Origin: an uncultured Oscillospiraceae bacterium
GTDB lineage: Bacteria; Bacillota; Clostridia; Oscillospirales; Acutalibacteraceae
Direction: 5' to 3'
DNA length: 29,697 nucleotides
Assembly: GCA_900539845.1 (NCBI GenBank)
Contig: UQDP01000022.1
Span: 1 to 29,697, forward strand
Shown here: in pieces, positions 22,020-29,697 of the stretch
How the letters are laid out: the number at the start of each line of letters is the position of its first letter
Numbering within the stretch: position 1 is the stretch's first letter
Made by a program: the position numbers and the translations under genes
Notes under the pieces: generated by a model
Told to the model about the DNA's origin: nothing
Databases searched by the model: none
Seen by the model: only the letters and a program-made list of their open reading frames with translations

Positions 22020-23057
22020 ATGATGGGCGAAAGACAGGCGGCAATACTTGCGCTGATTATAGACAGCTATATAAAAACAGGTGAGCCGATCGGTTCAAAA
22101 ACGCTTGCCGGGCTGTTGCCTTATAAAATCTCCAGTGCCACCATTAGAAATGAAATGGCATATCTTTCGGAACTCGGTCTGCTTGAGCAGATGCACACAA
22201 GCGGAGGACGTGTGCCGAGCAAGGCTTCATACAGATATTATGTTGATAATCTTATGATCCCGAAAATGCCGCAGCCTTATGAAAAAGAGCATATAAATGA
22301 GGCGCTCTCCGTCAATTCCGGCGATCCCGAACGCCTTTTGCATGACGCTGTAACGCTTTTGCAGCAGGAAACGGGCTGTGCGGCAATGTATAACACCGTG
22401 CGCGATGATCTTGACTGTATACAGGGCGTTGAACTTATTCCTGCGGGGAATAATAAAGCCATGATCGTTATGCTCTCGGTCGGCGGCAAGATAAAATCTT
22501 CGGTATGCAGGCTGAGCTGCCCGGCGGATGATGATTTTAAATCTCTTTTTTACTATATTATGTCTGAGTTTTTTATAGGAACTCCGCTTAAGGATGTAAA
22601 TCTTGCGCTGCTGCAAAACACAGTGCCGGTTCTGGGCGCAAGGGTGTTTGACATGCTCCCCGTGCTCACCAGTCTTTGCTCGCTTTGCGCTGAAGCTGCC
22701 GAAGGTTCTCTTGTGTTTGAGGGCGAAACGAACCTGCTTGCCCACGAAGAGCTGGGAAACGAAGTTTACAGGATTCTTTCTTTCCTTGCTTCCAGAAAAC
22801 AGGTGAAAGCGGCTCTCGAGCAGTTTGCGAAAACAGGCCGTGAGATGCAGCTTGTGATCGGCGATGAGAACCCTCATCCAATGCTGAAAAACACAGTCGC
22901 TCTGATCTCTAAAACCATATATAATAACAGCCAGTCGGCTATCTTATGCATTATAGGCTCTACCAGAATTGATTATTCCACAGTTCTGCCCAGAGCTGAA
23001 TATATAATGAACACAGTAAAAAAATTTCTCCAAAAAGGAGGCGCGGAGTTTGAGTAA
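22020..23057 (+). CDS. hrcA: Heat-inducible transcriptional repressor
   Basis: HrcA binds CIRCE and represses class I heat-shock genes; GroE assists its folding. The N-terminal winged helix spans about 5-75, with SYIKTGEPIGSKTL, SSATIRNEMAYLSELGLL and HTSGGRVPSKASYRYYVD; the C-terminal half has a GAF-like dimerisation region ending in IIGSTRIDYSTVLP. The frame opens at a GTG at 22011; ATGs at 22020 and 22023 are better spaced from AAGGAAGG (22004-22011). I chose 22020, giving 345 residues. It is the first gene of hrcA-grpE-dnaK-dnaJ. Confidence 0.95.
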   Translation: MMGERQAAILALIIDSYIKTGEPIGSKTLAGLLPYKISSATIRNEMAYLSELGLLEQMHTSGGRVPSKASYRYYVDNLMIPKMPQPYEKEHINEALSVNSGDPERLLHDAVTLLQQETGCAAMYNTVRDDLDCIQGVELIPAGNNKAMIVMLSVGGKIKSSVCRLSCPADDDFKSLFYYIMSEFFIGTPLKDVNLALLQNTVPVLGARVFDMLPVLTSLCSLCAEAAEGSLVFEGETNLLAHEELGNEVYRILSFLASRKQVKAALEQFAKTGREMQLVIGDENPHPMLKNTVALISKTIYNNSQSAILCIIGSTRIDYSTVLPRAEYIMNTVKKFLQKGGAEFE

Positions 23058-23595
23058 AAAAGAAAAAGAGAAGAAAACAAAGCAGGAAACCGGAAAGCCG
23101 GAATCCGAAAACACCCCTAAAAAAGAGGAAAAAGCTGCCGAACAGGATACTGCGGATAGCAAAAATCCTCTTGAGGATGAACTTGAGGCAACAAAAGACA
23201 GGCTGCTGAGAATAACGGCTGAGTATTCCAATTACAAAAGACGCAGCGAAAAGGAAAAGCAGGACACATTCGTGTATGCCAAAGCCGAAACGGTCAAAGA
23301 GCTGCTGCCTGTGATTGATAATCTTGAAAGAGCACTTGCCAATGAGACAGAGGATTATGAAGCACTCAGAAAGGGCGTGGAAATGACCTTTAACAGCCTT
23401 ATGGCAAGCCTTGAAAAAATGGATATAGAGGTGTTCGGTGAACCCGGAGACACCTTTGATCCGAATCTTCATAACGCGGTAATGCATGTTGAGGATGAAA
23501 ATTATAAAAACGGTGAAATCGTTGATGTTTTCCAGAAGGGATACAAGATAGGAGATAAAATCGTACGTCCCGCTATGGTGAAATCAGCAAATTAA
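23050..23595 (+). CDS. grpE: Nucleotide exchange factor GrpE
   Basis: GrpE releases ADP from DnaK. The 181-residue protein has a Lys/Glu-rich disordered head (1-50), a long helix (LRITAEYSNYKRRSEKEK), VLPVIDNLERAL-like segment LLPVIDNLERAL, and the beta domain with GEPGDTFDPNLHNAVMHVED and KGYKIGDKIVRPAMV. The start is a TTG: GGAGG (23037-23041) lies eight bases before it, and no ATG occurs before the middle of the gene. It overlaps the end of hrcA by eight bases. Confidence 0.95.
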   Translation: MSKKEKEKKTKQETGKPESENTPKKEEKAAEQDTADSKNPLEDELEATKDRLLRITAEYSNYKRRSEKEKQDTFVYAKAETVKELLPVIDNLERALANETEDYEALRKGVEMTFNSLMASLEKMDIEVFGEPGDTFDPNLHNAVMHVEDENYKNGEIVDVFQKGYKIGDKIVRPAMVKSAN

Positions 23596-23634
23596 TAAAC
23601 ACAATAAACTATATTTTACGGAGGAAGATATATT

Positions 23635-25479
23635 ATGGCAAAGATTATAGGTATTGACTTAGGTACAACAAACAGCTGCGTCAGTGTTATTGAGGGCGGT
23701 GAGCCCGTTGTTATCCCCAACGCCGAGGGCGCAAGAACAACGCCTTCCGTTGTTGCTTTCAGCAAGGACGGCGAAAGAATGGTCGGCAATGTGGCGAAAC
23801 GTCAGGCAATCACAAACCCGGAAAGAACCATCAGCTCAATCAAAAGGCATATGGGCTCTGATTACAAGGTAAATATAGACGGCAAAGCTTATACACCTCA
23901 GGAGATATCGGCAATTATTCTTCAGAAACTGAAATCAGACGCCGAAGGCTATCTCGGCGAGCCGGTAAAAGAGGCGGTCATCACTGTTCCTGCTTACTTC
24001 ACTGACGCGCAGCGCCAGGCAACAAAGGACGCAGGCAAGATCGCAGGTCTTGATGTAAAGAGGATCATCAATGAGCCTACTGCCGCGGCTCTTGCTTTCG
24101 GTATAGACAAGGAAGAAGACCAGAAAGTTATGGTATATGACCTTGGCGGCGGTACGTTTGATGTTTCCATCATTGAGATGGGCGACGGCGTGCAGGAGGT
24201 TCTTGCCACAGCAGGTAACAACCGTCTCGGCGGTGATGATTTCGATAAGAAAGTTATGGACTGGATCGTTTCCGAGTTCAGAAAAACAAACGGCATAGAT
24301 CTTTCAAATGATAAAATGGCTATGCAGCGTGTAAAGGAAGCAGCCGAAAAGGCAAAGATCGACCTTTCAGGTATGACAACAGCTCAGATCTCCCTTCCGT
24401 TCATCACGCAGGATGCAACAGGTCCGAAACATTTGGAGATGACGCTTTCAAGAGCGCAGTTCAACCAGATGACTGCCGATCTTGTTGAGGCTACAATGGG
24501 TCCCGTTCGTCAGGCTATGCAGGACAGCGGCCTTTCCATGAATGATATTGATAAAGTTCTTCTGGTAGGCGGTTCCACGCGTATTCCCGCAGTTCAGGAG
24601 GCTATCGAGAAATTCAGCGGCAAAAAGCCGTTCAAGGGCATCAACCCGGATGAGTGTGTTGCGATGGGCGCCGCGCTTCAGGGCGGTGTTCTCGGCGGAG
24701 ATGTCAAAGGACTTCTTCTGCTGGATGTTACGCCTCTTTCACTCGGCATTGAGACGATGGGCGGTGTAAACACAGTCATTATTGAAAGAAACACCACGAT
24801 CCCCACAAAGAAATCTCAGATCTTCTCTACTGCCGCTGATAACCAGACTTCAGTTGAGGTACACGTTCTTCAGGGTGAAAGGCAGTTCGCAAAAGACAAT
24901 AAGACCCTTGGCATGTTCCATTTGGACGGAATTCTCCCCGCGCGCCGCGGCGTTCCGCAGATCGAGGTAACCTTTGATATTGACGCAAACGGTATTGTTC
25001 ACGTTTCGGCTAAAGACCTGGGCACAGGCAAAGAACAGCACATCAGCATCACAGCTTCCTCTAACATGAGCAAGGAGGATATCGACAAGGCTGTTAAAGA
25101 GGCTGAGCAGTTCGCTGAGGAGGATAAGAAGAGAAGAGAAGCTGTTGACCTTAAGAACGGCGCAGAGCAGCTTGCTTATCAGACGGATCAGTTGATTGCC
25201 GAAAACGGAGATAAATTCTCCGCCGATGACAAATCCGCACTTGAAACAAAATCCGCAGCTCTGAAAGAAGCGCTCAAGGGCGATAATCTTGACGCGATAA
25301 AATCCGCTCAGGATGATCTTCAGAATAAATTCTATGAAGTGTCACAGAAGCTGTATCAGGCGGCACAGGCAGCCCAGGGCGGCGCTCAGCCGGGCGCGGA
25401 TCCGAATGCAGCTCAGCAGCCGGGCGGTAATGACGCAGGTTATACCGATGCCGACTTCACGGAAGTAGACGATAACTAA
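23635..25479 (+). CDS. dnaK: Molecular chaperone DnaK (Hsp70)
   Basis: ATP-dependent chaperone working with DnaJ and GrpE. The 614-residue protein has the ATPase signatures [24 protein letters not shown] and [13 protein letters not shown], the interdomain linker [16 protein letters not shown], the substrate-binding domain (about 370-480) and a helical lid. The C-terminus is Gly/Gln/Ala-rich and ends with the acidic tail [10 protein letters not shown]. The usual Gram-positive deletion in the N-terminal quadrant fits the length. GGAGG lies about eight bases before the ATG. Confidence 0.98.
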   Translation: MAKIIGIDLGTTNSCVSVIEGGEPVVIPNAEGARTTPSVVAFSKDGERMVGNVAKRQAITNPERTISSIKRHMGSDYKVNIDGKAYTPQEISAIILQKLKSDAEGYLGEPVKEAVITVPAYFTDAQRQATKDAGKIAGLDVKRIINEPTAAALAFGIDKEEDQKVMVYDLGGGTFDVSIIEMGDGVQEVLATAGNNRLGGDDFDKKVMDWIVSEFRKTNGIDLSNDKMAMQRVKEAAEKAKIDLSGMTTAQISLPFITQDATGPKHLEMTLSRAQFNQMTADLVEATMGPVRQAMQDSGLSMNDIDKVLLVGGSTRIPAVQEAIEKFSGKKPFKGINPDECVAMGAALQGGVLGGDVKGLLLLDVTPLSLGIETMGGVNTVIIERNTTIPTKKSQIFSTAADNQTSVEVHVLQGERQFAKDNKTLGMFHLDGILPARRGVPQIEVTFDIDANGIVHVSAKDLGTGKEQHISITASSNMSKEDIDKAVKEAEQFAEEDKKRREAVDLKNGAEQLAYQTDQLIAENGDKFSADDKSALETKSAALKEALKGDNLDAIKSAQDDLQNKFYEVSQKLYQAAQAAQGGAQPGADPNAAQQPGGNDAGYTDADFTEVDDN

Positions 25480-25514
25480 GATAAACACTTTTTCTCCGAT
25501 TTTTGATTAGGTGG

Positions 25515-25537
25515 CGGAACGGCTCCTGTCCGTTCCG
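25515..25537 (+). terminator. Hairpin between dnaK and dnaJ, weak terminator-like
   Basis: CGGAACGG (25515-25522) pairs with CCGTTCCG (25530-25537), followed by TCATTTT. The poor T-run suggests partial termination or an mRNA processing or stability element rather than a full stop. Confidence 0.55.
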
Positions 25538-25546
25538 TCATTTTAA

Positions 25547-25607
25547 GCAAGAAAGATAAATCCGAAATTCACCTGAAACAGGTTCGTTTCGGAATTCTTT
25601 TGCTTGC
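25547..25607 (+). other. Long imperfect stem-loop before dnaJ
   Basis: Nested pairings ACCTG/CAGGT (25571-25575, 25579-25583), CCGAAA/TTTCGG (25562-25567, 25587-25592) and GCAAG/TTTGC-type outer arms can fold 25547-25607 into one rod. It ends 27 bases before the dnaJ ATG. Confidence 0.5.
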
Positions 25608-25634
25608 AGAATAACGGTTAACAGGGAGGAAAAT

Positions 25635-26786
25635 ATGCCTGAGGAAAAAAGAGATTACTATGAGGTTCTCGGCGTTCAAAGGGGCGCAACAGAGGACGAG
25701 ATAAAAAAAGCATACAGAAAAACGGCAAAAAAATATCACCCCGATCTGCACCCCGGCGACAAAGAGGCTGAAGAAAAATTCAAAGAATGCAATGAGGCTT
25801 ACGAGGTGCTTTCCGATCCTCAGAAAAAAGCGCGTTACGATCAGTTCGGCTTCGCCGGCGTTGATCCGAATTACGGAGCAGGGCAGGGCGGCTACGGAGC
25901 AGGCGGCTTCGGCTTTGACGGCGACATAGACCTCGGAGACATCTTTTCGTCCTTCTTCGGCGGAGGTTTCGGCGGCGGTTTTTCCGGCAGAAATCCCAAT
26001 GCGCCGCAAAGGGGCAGGGATATTCAGCTGACCGTTAATCTGACCTTTGAGGAAGCGGCAAAGGGCTGCACGAAAGAGGTTGAAGTTCCGCGCGTGGAGG
26101 ACTGCAGCGAATGCGGCGGTACAGGTGCGGCAAAGGGTACATCTGCGAAAACCTGTACGACCTGCGGAGGCAAAGGGTATGTAAATGTTCAAAACAGAAT
26201 GGGCTTTACAGTTGTTTCCACACAACGCACTTGCAATGTGTGCGGCGGTCGTGGTAAAATAATAGAAACCCCCTGCGGCAAATGTGCCGGCAAGGGTAAG
26301 GTAAGACGTAAGAATAAGGTCAGCGTTGATATCCCGGCAGGCATTGATGAAGACAGAATCATCAATCTCCGCGGAATGGGAGACAGCGGTTTTAACGGCG
26401 GTCCTGCCGGAGACTTGAAGATACGAGTTAACATAAAATCGCATAAATACTTCAGACGCGAAGGCTATAATATCTGGTATGATAAACATGTTTCCATCGT
26501 TCAGGCAACGCTCGGCGCCGAGCTTCAGGTGCCCACTTTGGACGGCGATGTGAAGTATAATATGCCTGCCGGTACTCAGCCGGGGGATGTGTTCAAGCTG
26601 AAAGGCAAGGGCATACAGAGGCTGAATTCCGTTGGAAAAGGCGATCAGCTTGTCAGGATCATAGTAGATATTCCGAAAAATCTTACATCAGAACAGAAAG
26701 ATCTGCTTATGCAGTTCGATAAATCCTATAAGCCCCATAAAAATTCGGGGAAAGAAGGATTTTTTGACAAGTTCAAGAAAAAATAA
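25635..26786 (+). CDS. dnaJ: Molecular chaperone DnaJ (Hsp40)
   Basis: Type I DnaJ that stimulates DnaK ATPase and binds unfolded clients. In 383 residues: J domain (5-70) with YHPD, Gly/Phe-rich linker (about 75-115), four zinc-binding repeats [24 protein letters not shown] and CGKCAGKG, and two C-terminal client-binding beta domains. A strong GGGAGG precedes the ATG. It is the last member of the hrcA operon, 155 bases after dnaK, with two hairpins in between. No clear terminator follows, so some reading into the next gene is possible. Confidence 0.98.
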   Translation: MPEEKRDYYEVLGVQRGATEDEIKKAYRKTAKKYHPDLHPGDKEAEEKFKECNEAYEVLSDPQKKARYDQFGFAGVDPNYGAGQGGYGAGGFGFDGDIDLGDIFSSFFGGGFGGGFSGRNPNAPQRGRDIQLTVNLTFEEAAKGCTKEVEVPRVEDCSECGGTGAAKGTSAKTCTTCGGKGYVNVQNRMGFTVVSTQRTCNVCGGRGKIIETPCGKCAGKGKVRRKNKVSVDIPAGIDEDRIINLRGMGDSGFNGGPAGDLKIRVNIKSHKYFRREGYNIWYDKHVSIVQATLGAELQVPTLDGDVKYNMPAGTQPGDVFKLKGKGIQRLNSVGKGDQLVRIIVDIPKNLTSEQKDLLMQFDKSYKPHKNSGKEGFFDKFKKK

Positions 26787-26869
26787 AAATCCGGATATTA
26801 TATTTCGGTCTTGAAAAATCCGATGCCGCGTGTGCTTTTTACCGCGCCGGTTTCGGAGAGGGGAAACTT

Positions 26870-28090
26870 ATGGATAATAAAAAATACACGATTGCCGTTG
26901 CCGGCACAGGTTATGTAGGTCTTTCAAACGCGGTGCTGCTCTCACAGCACAACACAGTGTATGCTGTAGATATCCTTGAGGATAAGGTGAAGCTCATAAA
27001 CAGCGGAAGATCGCCTATCGTTGATAAAGAGATTTCCGAATATCTTGCGCAGAAAAAGCTGGATCTCACAGCTACGGTAAACGGAGAAGAGGCTTATTCA
27101 AAGGCGGATTTCGTAATTATTTCCACGCCTACGGATTATGACGAGCAGAAAAACTATTTCAACACCTCTTCGGTTGAGTCCGTGATTGACATGGTGGAAA
27201 AGGTGAATCCAAACGCTGTGATGGTGGTTAAATCAACGGTCCCCGTCGGATTCACAAAATCCATGCAGGAACGTCACCCGGATCTTTCTATTCTGTTCAG
27301 CCCCGAGTTTCTCAGAGAGGGCAGAGCACTTTATGACAACCTGTATCCGAGCAGGATTATTGTCGGTTTTGACAAAAGCAATCAAAAGCTTGAAGAGGCG
27401 GCACACACTTTCGCTTCGCTTTTGAAACAGGGAGCTTTAAAGAAAGATATTGACGTGCTGTTTACCAAGCCGACGGAGGCTGAAGCGGTCAAGCTGTTTG
27501 CGAATACGTATCTTGCGCTGCGTGTAAGCTATTTTAATGAGCTTGACACTTATGCGGAGATACATGGTCTTGATTCAAAGGAGATCATTGAGGGCATAGG
27601 ACTTGATCCGAGGATCGGCAGCCATTATAATAATCCATCGTTCGGGTACGGCGGATATTGCCTTCCGAAAGACACGAAACAGCTTCTTGCAAATTATGCC
27701 GATATACCTGAAAACCTGATACGCGCAATCGTTGAGTCAAACGCAACGCGTATGAATTTTATTGCGCAGAGAGTGCTTGAAAAAGCCGGGCATGGGCCGA
27801 ATAATATAGCCACTATCGGTGTTCACCGACTGACTATGAAATCCAATTCCGATAATTTCAGGCAAAGCTCTATTCAGGGTGTTATCAAGCGTATAAAAGG
27901 CGAGGGCGCAAATATTATCATTTACGAGCCGACTCTTGATGACGGTAGCCTTTTCTACGGCGATAAGGTTGTAAATAATCTTGATGATTTTAAAAAGCAG
28001 AGCAACGTTATCATTGCAAACAGAATGAGCGAAGAGCTTTCCGATGTGGCGGATAAGGTCTATACAAGAGATATTTATAACAGGGATTGA
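26870..28090 (+). CDS. ugd: UDP-glucose 6-dehydrogenase (nucleotide-sugar dehydrogenase)
   Basis: Oxidises UDP-glucose to UDP-glucuronate with two NAD+, supplying polysaccharide synthesis. The 406-residue protein shows the NAD fold [75 protein letters not shown] and [14 protein letters not shown] with the catalytic Cys264. A related nucleotide-sugar substrate cannot be excluded. AGAGGGG precedes the ATG. It stands without glycosyltransferase genes. A terminator follows at 28115. Confidence 0.92.
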   Translation: MDNKKYTIAVAGTGYVGLSNAVLLSQHNTVYAVDILEDKVKLINSGRSPIVDKEISEYLAQKKLDLTATVNGEEAYSKADFVIISTPTDYDEQKNYFNTSSVESVIDMVEKVNPNAVMVVKSTVPVGFTKSMQERHPDLSILFSPEFLREGRALYDNLYPSRIIVGFDKSNQKLEEAAHTFASLLKQGALKKDIDVLFTKPTEAEAVKLFANTYLALRVSYFNELDTYAEIHGLDSKEIIEGIGLDPRIGSHYNNPSFGYGGYCLPKDTKQLLANYADIPENLIRAIVESNATRMNFIAQRVLEKAGHGPNNIATIGVHRLTMKSNSDNFRQSSIQGVIKRIKGEGANIIIYEPTLDDGSLFYGDKVVNNLDDFKKQSNVIIANRMSEELSDVADKVYTRDIYNRD

Positions 28091-28114
28091 TCTTAAGAAT
28101 ACAGAAACATTTTC

Positions 28115-28144
28115 TCCCCGCGTTTTGCGCGGGGATTTTGTTTT
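28115..28144 (+). terminator. Terminator after ugd
   Basis: TCCCCGCG (28115-28122) pairs with CGCGGGGA (28128-28135), followed by TTTTGTTTT. Confidence 0.9.
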
Positions 28145-28152
28145 GCTTTCAC

Positions 28153-28181
28153 TTGCCTTTGCCATGTTTTATTTATATAAT
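28153..28181 (+). promoter_or_regulatory. Promoter of the metallophosphoesterase gene
   Basis: TTGCCT (28153-28158), 17 bases and a perfect TATAAT (28176-28181), about 30 bases before the ATG. Confidence 0.75.
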
Positions 28182-28211
28182 GTATGCAGATCTATTTTTG
28201 CAGGTGAGAAT

Positions 28212-29582
28212 ATGAAACTGACCTTTATTGCCGATACGCATTATTATTCCAAGTCTCTCGGCACAAGCGGAAAAGCATATGCGCTTCGTTCAGGCTCCGA
28301 TCAGAAATGTCTTGCTGAAACGGCGGAAATCATCGATGCTGCCTTTGAAAAAATCGGGGAAAGCGAGACGGACGCAGTCTTTATCCTCGGAGATGTTACA
28401 AATAACGGAGAAATGGTTTCTCATATTGAGTTTCGTGAAAAGCTTTATAAGCTTAAAAGGAAAAAGCCCGTCTATATCATAACCGCAACGCATGACTGGT
28501 GCTGCGACGGTAATCCCAGACGTTTCGAGGGAAACAAGACATACAGTGATGTTCCTGTTATGAAAAGCCGAGATTTGCCTGGATTTTATAACGATTTCGG
28601 ACCCGGGCAGGCGATAGACAGCTTTATTACGGATATCGGCACTGTCTGTTATACGATAGAGCTTGGCGGAAACGTCCGTGTGCTGTGCCTGAATGATGAT
28701 AAAAACGAAAATGACCACGCGGGTTTTACGCCTGCCTGTCGGAAATGGATAGAGAATCAGCTCGAAAATGCCCGAAGAGACGGCTGCCTTATGATAGGCA
28801 TAGAGCATCATCTGCTTTTGCCGCATATTTCACCGCTTATCACGGGAGGCTCCACTTGTGTGGAGCACAGAGAGCAGATAGCCGAATGGTTTGCCGATAA
28901 TGGGCTGCGTTATATGTTTGTAGGGCACAGTCATATTCAGAATACGGATTCTTTTATAAGTCGTTCGGGAAATCAAATAACGGAGGTAAATGTAGGGGCT
29001 TTGTGCGGATATCCTGCGCCGATCGTAAATGTAACCGTCCAAGCGGACGGCACTCTCTTTTATGAGGTCGATCATCTGAAAACTTTCAAACTCGGAGACA
29101 CGCAAACGGACGCGCAGCAGTATCTTGCAAAGCACGCCTGCGAGTTGATATTTAATGTAACCAAATGCCGCGCAAAGCAGGATTTTATTGAAAGAGCGGA
29201 CGCTTTACAGCTCAACGGCAGGGCGCTTTCGAAATATTGGTTTATAATCAAACCTCTGCTCGTGAAGATAGATACGATGCTTGTATGGGATGCTTACAAG
29301 GTTCTGTGCCGCCTCGGACTTGCGGCAGACGTGTCCAAAGCGGAGGCAATGCAGTTCAGGTATAAGTCTCTGAGGGAAATGATAGGCGAGATGTGGCTAT
29401 CGATACTGGATGGCTCAGCCGAACCGCATCCGAAGAACAGTGCTTATTACAAGCTTGTCATGTGCGCGCTCCGCGCTCCGTCAAAGCTTTTCAAAAAAAA
29501 TAAGGCTTTCGGGGAGCTTGTTCAGGCTGCGGATACTATACTTACCGGCGGTGAAATAAACAATCAAAAATCGCGGATCTGA
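28212..29582 (+). CDS. Calcineurin-like metallophosphoesterase
   Basis: A 456-residue protein without signal peptide. Metal-site motifs are ADTH (Asp8, His10), LGDVTNNGE (Asp61), TATHDW (His94, Asp95), GIEHH and FVGHSHIQN; this is the calcineurin-like fold, about residues 1-290. The third motif is usually GNHD/E; here asparagine is replaced by threonine. The remaining about 165 residues form a helical C-terminal region without recognised domain. The frame is open to 28044, but upstream parts overlap ugd and its terminator; AGGTGA lies five bases before the ATG at 28212, which begins right at the first motif. Substrate unknown. Confidence 0.88.
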   Translation: MKLTFIADTHYYSKSLGTSGKAYALRSGSDQKCLAETAEIIDAAFEKIGESETDAVFILGDVTNNGEMVSHIEFREKLYKLKRKKPVYIITATHDWCCDGNPRRFEGNKTYSDVPVMKSRDLPGFYNDFGPGQAIDSFITDIGTVCYTIELGGNVRVLCLNDDKNENDHAGFTPACRKWIENQLENARRDGCLMIGIEHHLLLPHISPLITGGSTCVEHREQIAEWFADNGLRYMFVGHSHIQNTDSFISRSGNQITEVNVGALCGYPAPIVNVTVQADGTLFYEVDHLKTFKLGDTQTDAQQYLAKHACELIFNVTKCRAKQDFIERADALQLNGRALSKYWFIIKPLLVKIDTMLVWDAYKVLCRLGLAADVSKAEAMQFRYKSLREMIGEMWLSILDGSAEPHPKNSAYYKLVMCALRAPSKLFKKNKAFGELVQAADTILTGGEINNQKSRI

Positions 29583-29605
29583 TTGTTCTTGACCGTTGAA
29601 TATAA

Positions 29606-29640
29606 AAACAGACTGCACCATTGGCTGGCGCAGTCTGTTT
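29606..29640. terminator. Terminator between the phosphoesterase gene and a gene to the right
   Basis: AAACAGACTGC (29606-29616) pairs exactly with GCAGTCTGTTT (29630-29640). The T-run is better on the minus strand (TTTTTATATT) than on the plus strand (TTTCATT), so it likely works in both directions. Confidence 0.8.
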
Positions 29641-29665
29641 CATTGTCTCTTCAGCAAAGAATAAA

Positions 29666-29684
29666 CCCCCGGTTCAACCGGGGG
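29666..29684 (-). terminator. GC-rich hairpin at the right edge, probably a minus-strand terminator
   Basis: CCCCCGGTT and AACCGGGGG flank a single base; only the minus strand has a following T-rich tract (TTTATTCTTT). It probably ends a minus-strand gene beyond the window. Confidence 0.6.
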
Positions 29685-29697
29685 AAATATAAGTCTT

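Noticed and set aside
25569..26489. 306-codon open frame on the minus strand opposite dnaJ
   Set aside because: Antisense to dnaJ; its Cys- and Ala-rich composition comes from the complement of the Gly-rich and zinc-binding codons.
26785..26822. Direct repeat AAAAATCCG before ugd
   Set aside because: Two nine-base AT-rich copies 29 bases apart are easily due to chance and match no known element.
28044..28211. 56-codon N-terminal extension of the phosphoesterase
   Set aside because: It overlaps the end of ugd, its terminator and the gene's own promoter; the ATG at 28212 has a ribosome site and begins at the first motif.
1..29697. tRNA, rRNA, CRISPR array, insertion sequence or prophage
   Set aside because: No cloverleaf, rRNA segment, regular spaced repeats, transposase or integrase motif was seen on either strand.

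Overview
The window looks like a chromosomal core segment of a low- to mid-GC Gram-positive anaerobe, most likely a gut Clostridia member (Oscillospirales-like; inferred from gene content, not measured). Supporting signs are strong GGAGG-type ribosome sites, sigma-A promoters with 17-base spacers and frequent TGn extensions, an HrcA/CIRCE-controlled hrcA-grpE-dnaK-dnaJ operon, NadB/NadC without NadA nearby, HemW, a short Firmicutes-type NadB, and WalR-type boxes before a cell-wall hydrolase. I see no phage, insertion sequence, CRISPR array, rRNA or tRNA.

Layout. (1) 1-1528, minus: secreted CAP-domain protein with fibronectin-III-like repeats, cut by the left edge. It is not a closed reading frame and is easy to miss; a 549-base unit repeats nearly unchanged inside it. 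(2) 1804-2471, plus: a YccF-type membrane protein and an 83-residue stand-alone FakA/YloV-like domain, ending at a shared bidirectional terminator. (3) 2543-4694, minus: nadB-nadC, divergent from (4) 4914-7015, plus: a HAD phosphatase and a GPH-type sugar symporter. (5) 7120-8742, minus: a DUF4091 glycosidase-like protein convergent with the symporter. (6) 8988-12924, plus: typA-hemW-nucleotidyltransferase-ArsC/Spx-like operon; a perfect 12-base inverted repeat flanks the typA -10 box. (7) 13004-16888, minus: glpK, Ldh_2-family oxidoreductase, malic enzyme, preceded by a hairpin-rich leader resembling an antitermination leader. (8) 17108-17335, minus: acyl carrier protein, divergent from aroE-aroK (17474-18789). 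(9) 18878-19717, plus: an orphan polysaccharide-export ABC permease. (10) 19787-20144, minus: two overlapping, unrecognised small genes (55 and 69 codons) with strong ribosome sites. (11) 20145-20515: regulatory region with two perfect WalR-type direct repeats before a secreted CHAP hydrolase (20516-21220). (12) 21310-21837: unknown coiled-coil protein without a Shine-Dalgarno site. (13) 21929-26786: promoter, CIRCE, hrcA, grpE (TTG start), dnaK, dnaJ. (14) 26870-28090: UDP-glucose dehydrogenase. (15) 28212-29582: calcineurin-like phosphoesterase, then two hairpins that appear to end a gene entering from the right.

Most is ordinary housekeeping. The best candidates for something undescribed are the two-gene small-ORF cassette at 19787-20144, the typA operator-like palindrome, the glpK leader, the paired WalR boxes, and the stand-alone FakA-like domain. 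All functional statements rest on motif recognition by eye; no database search was possible.
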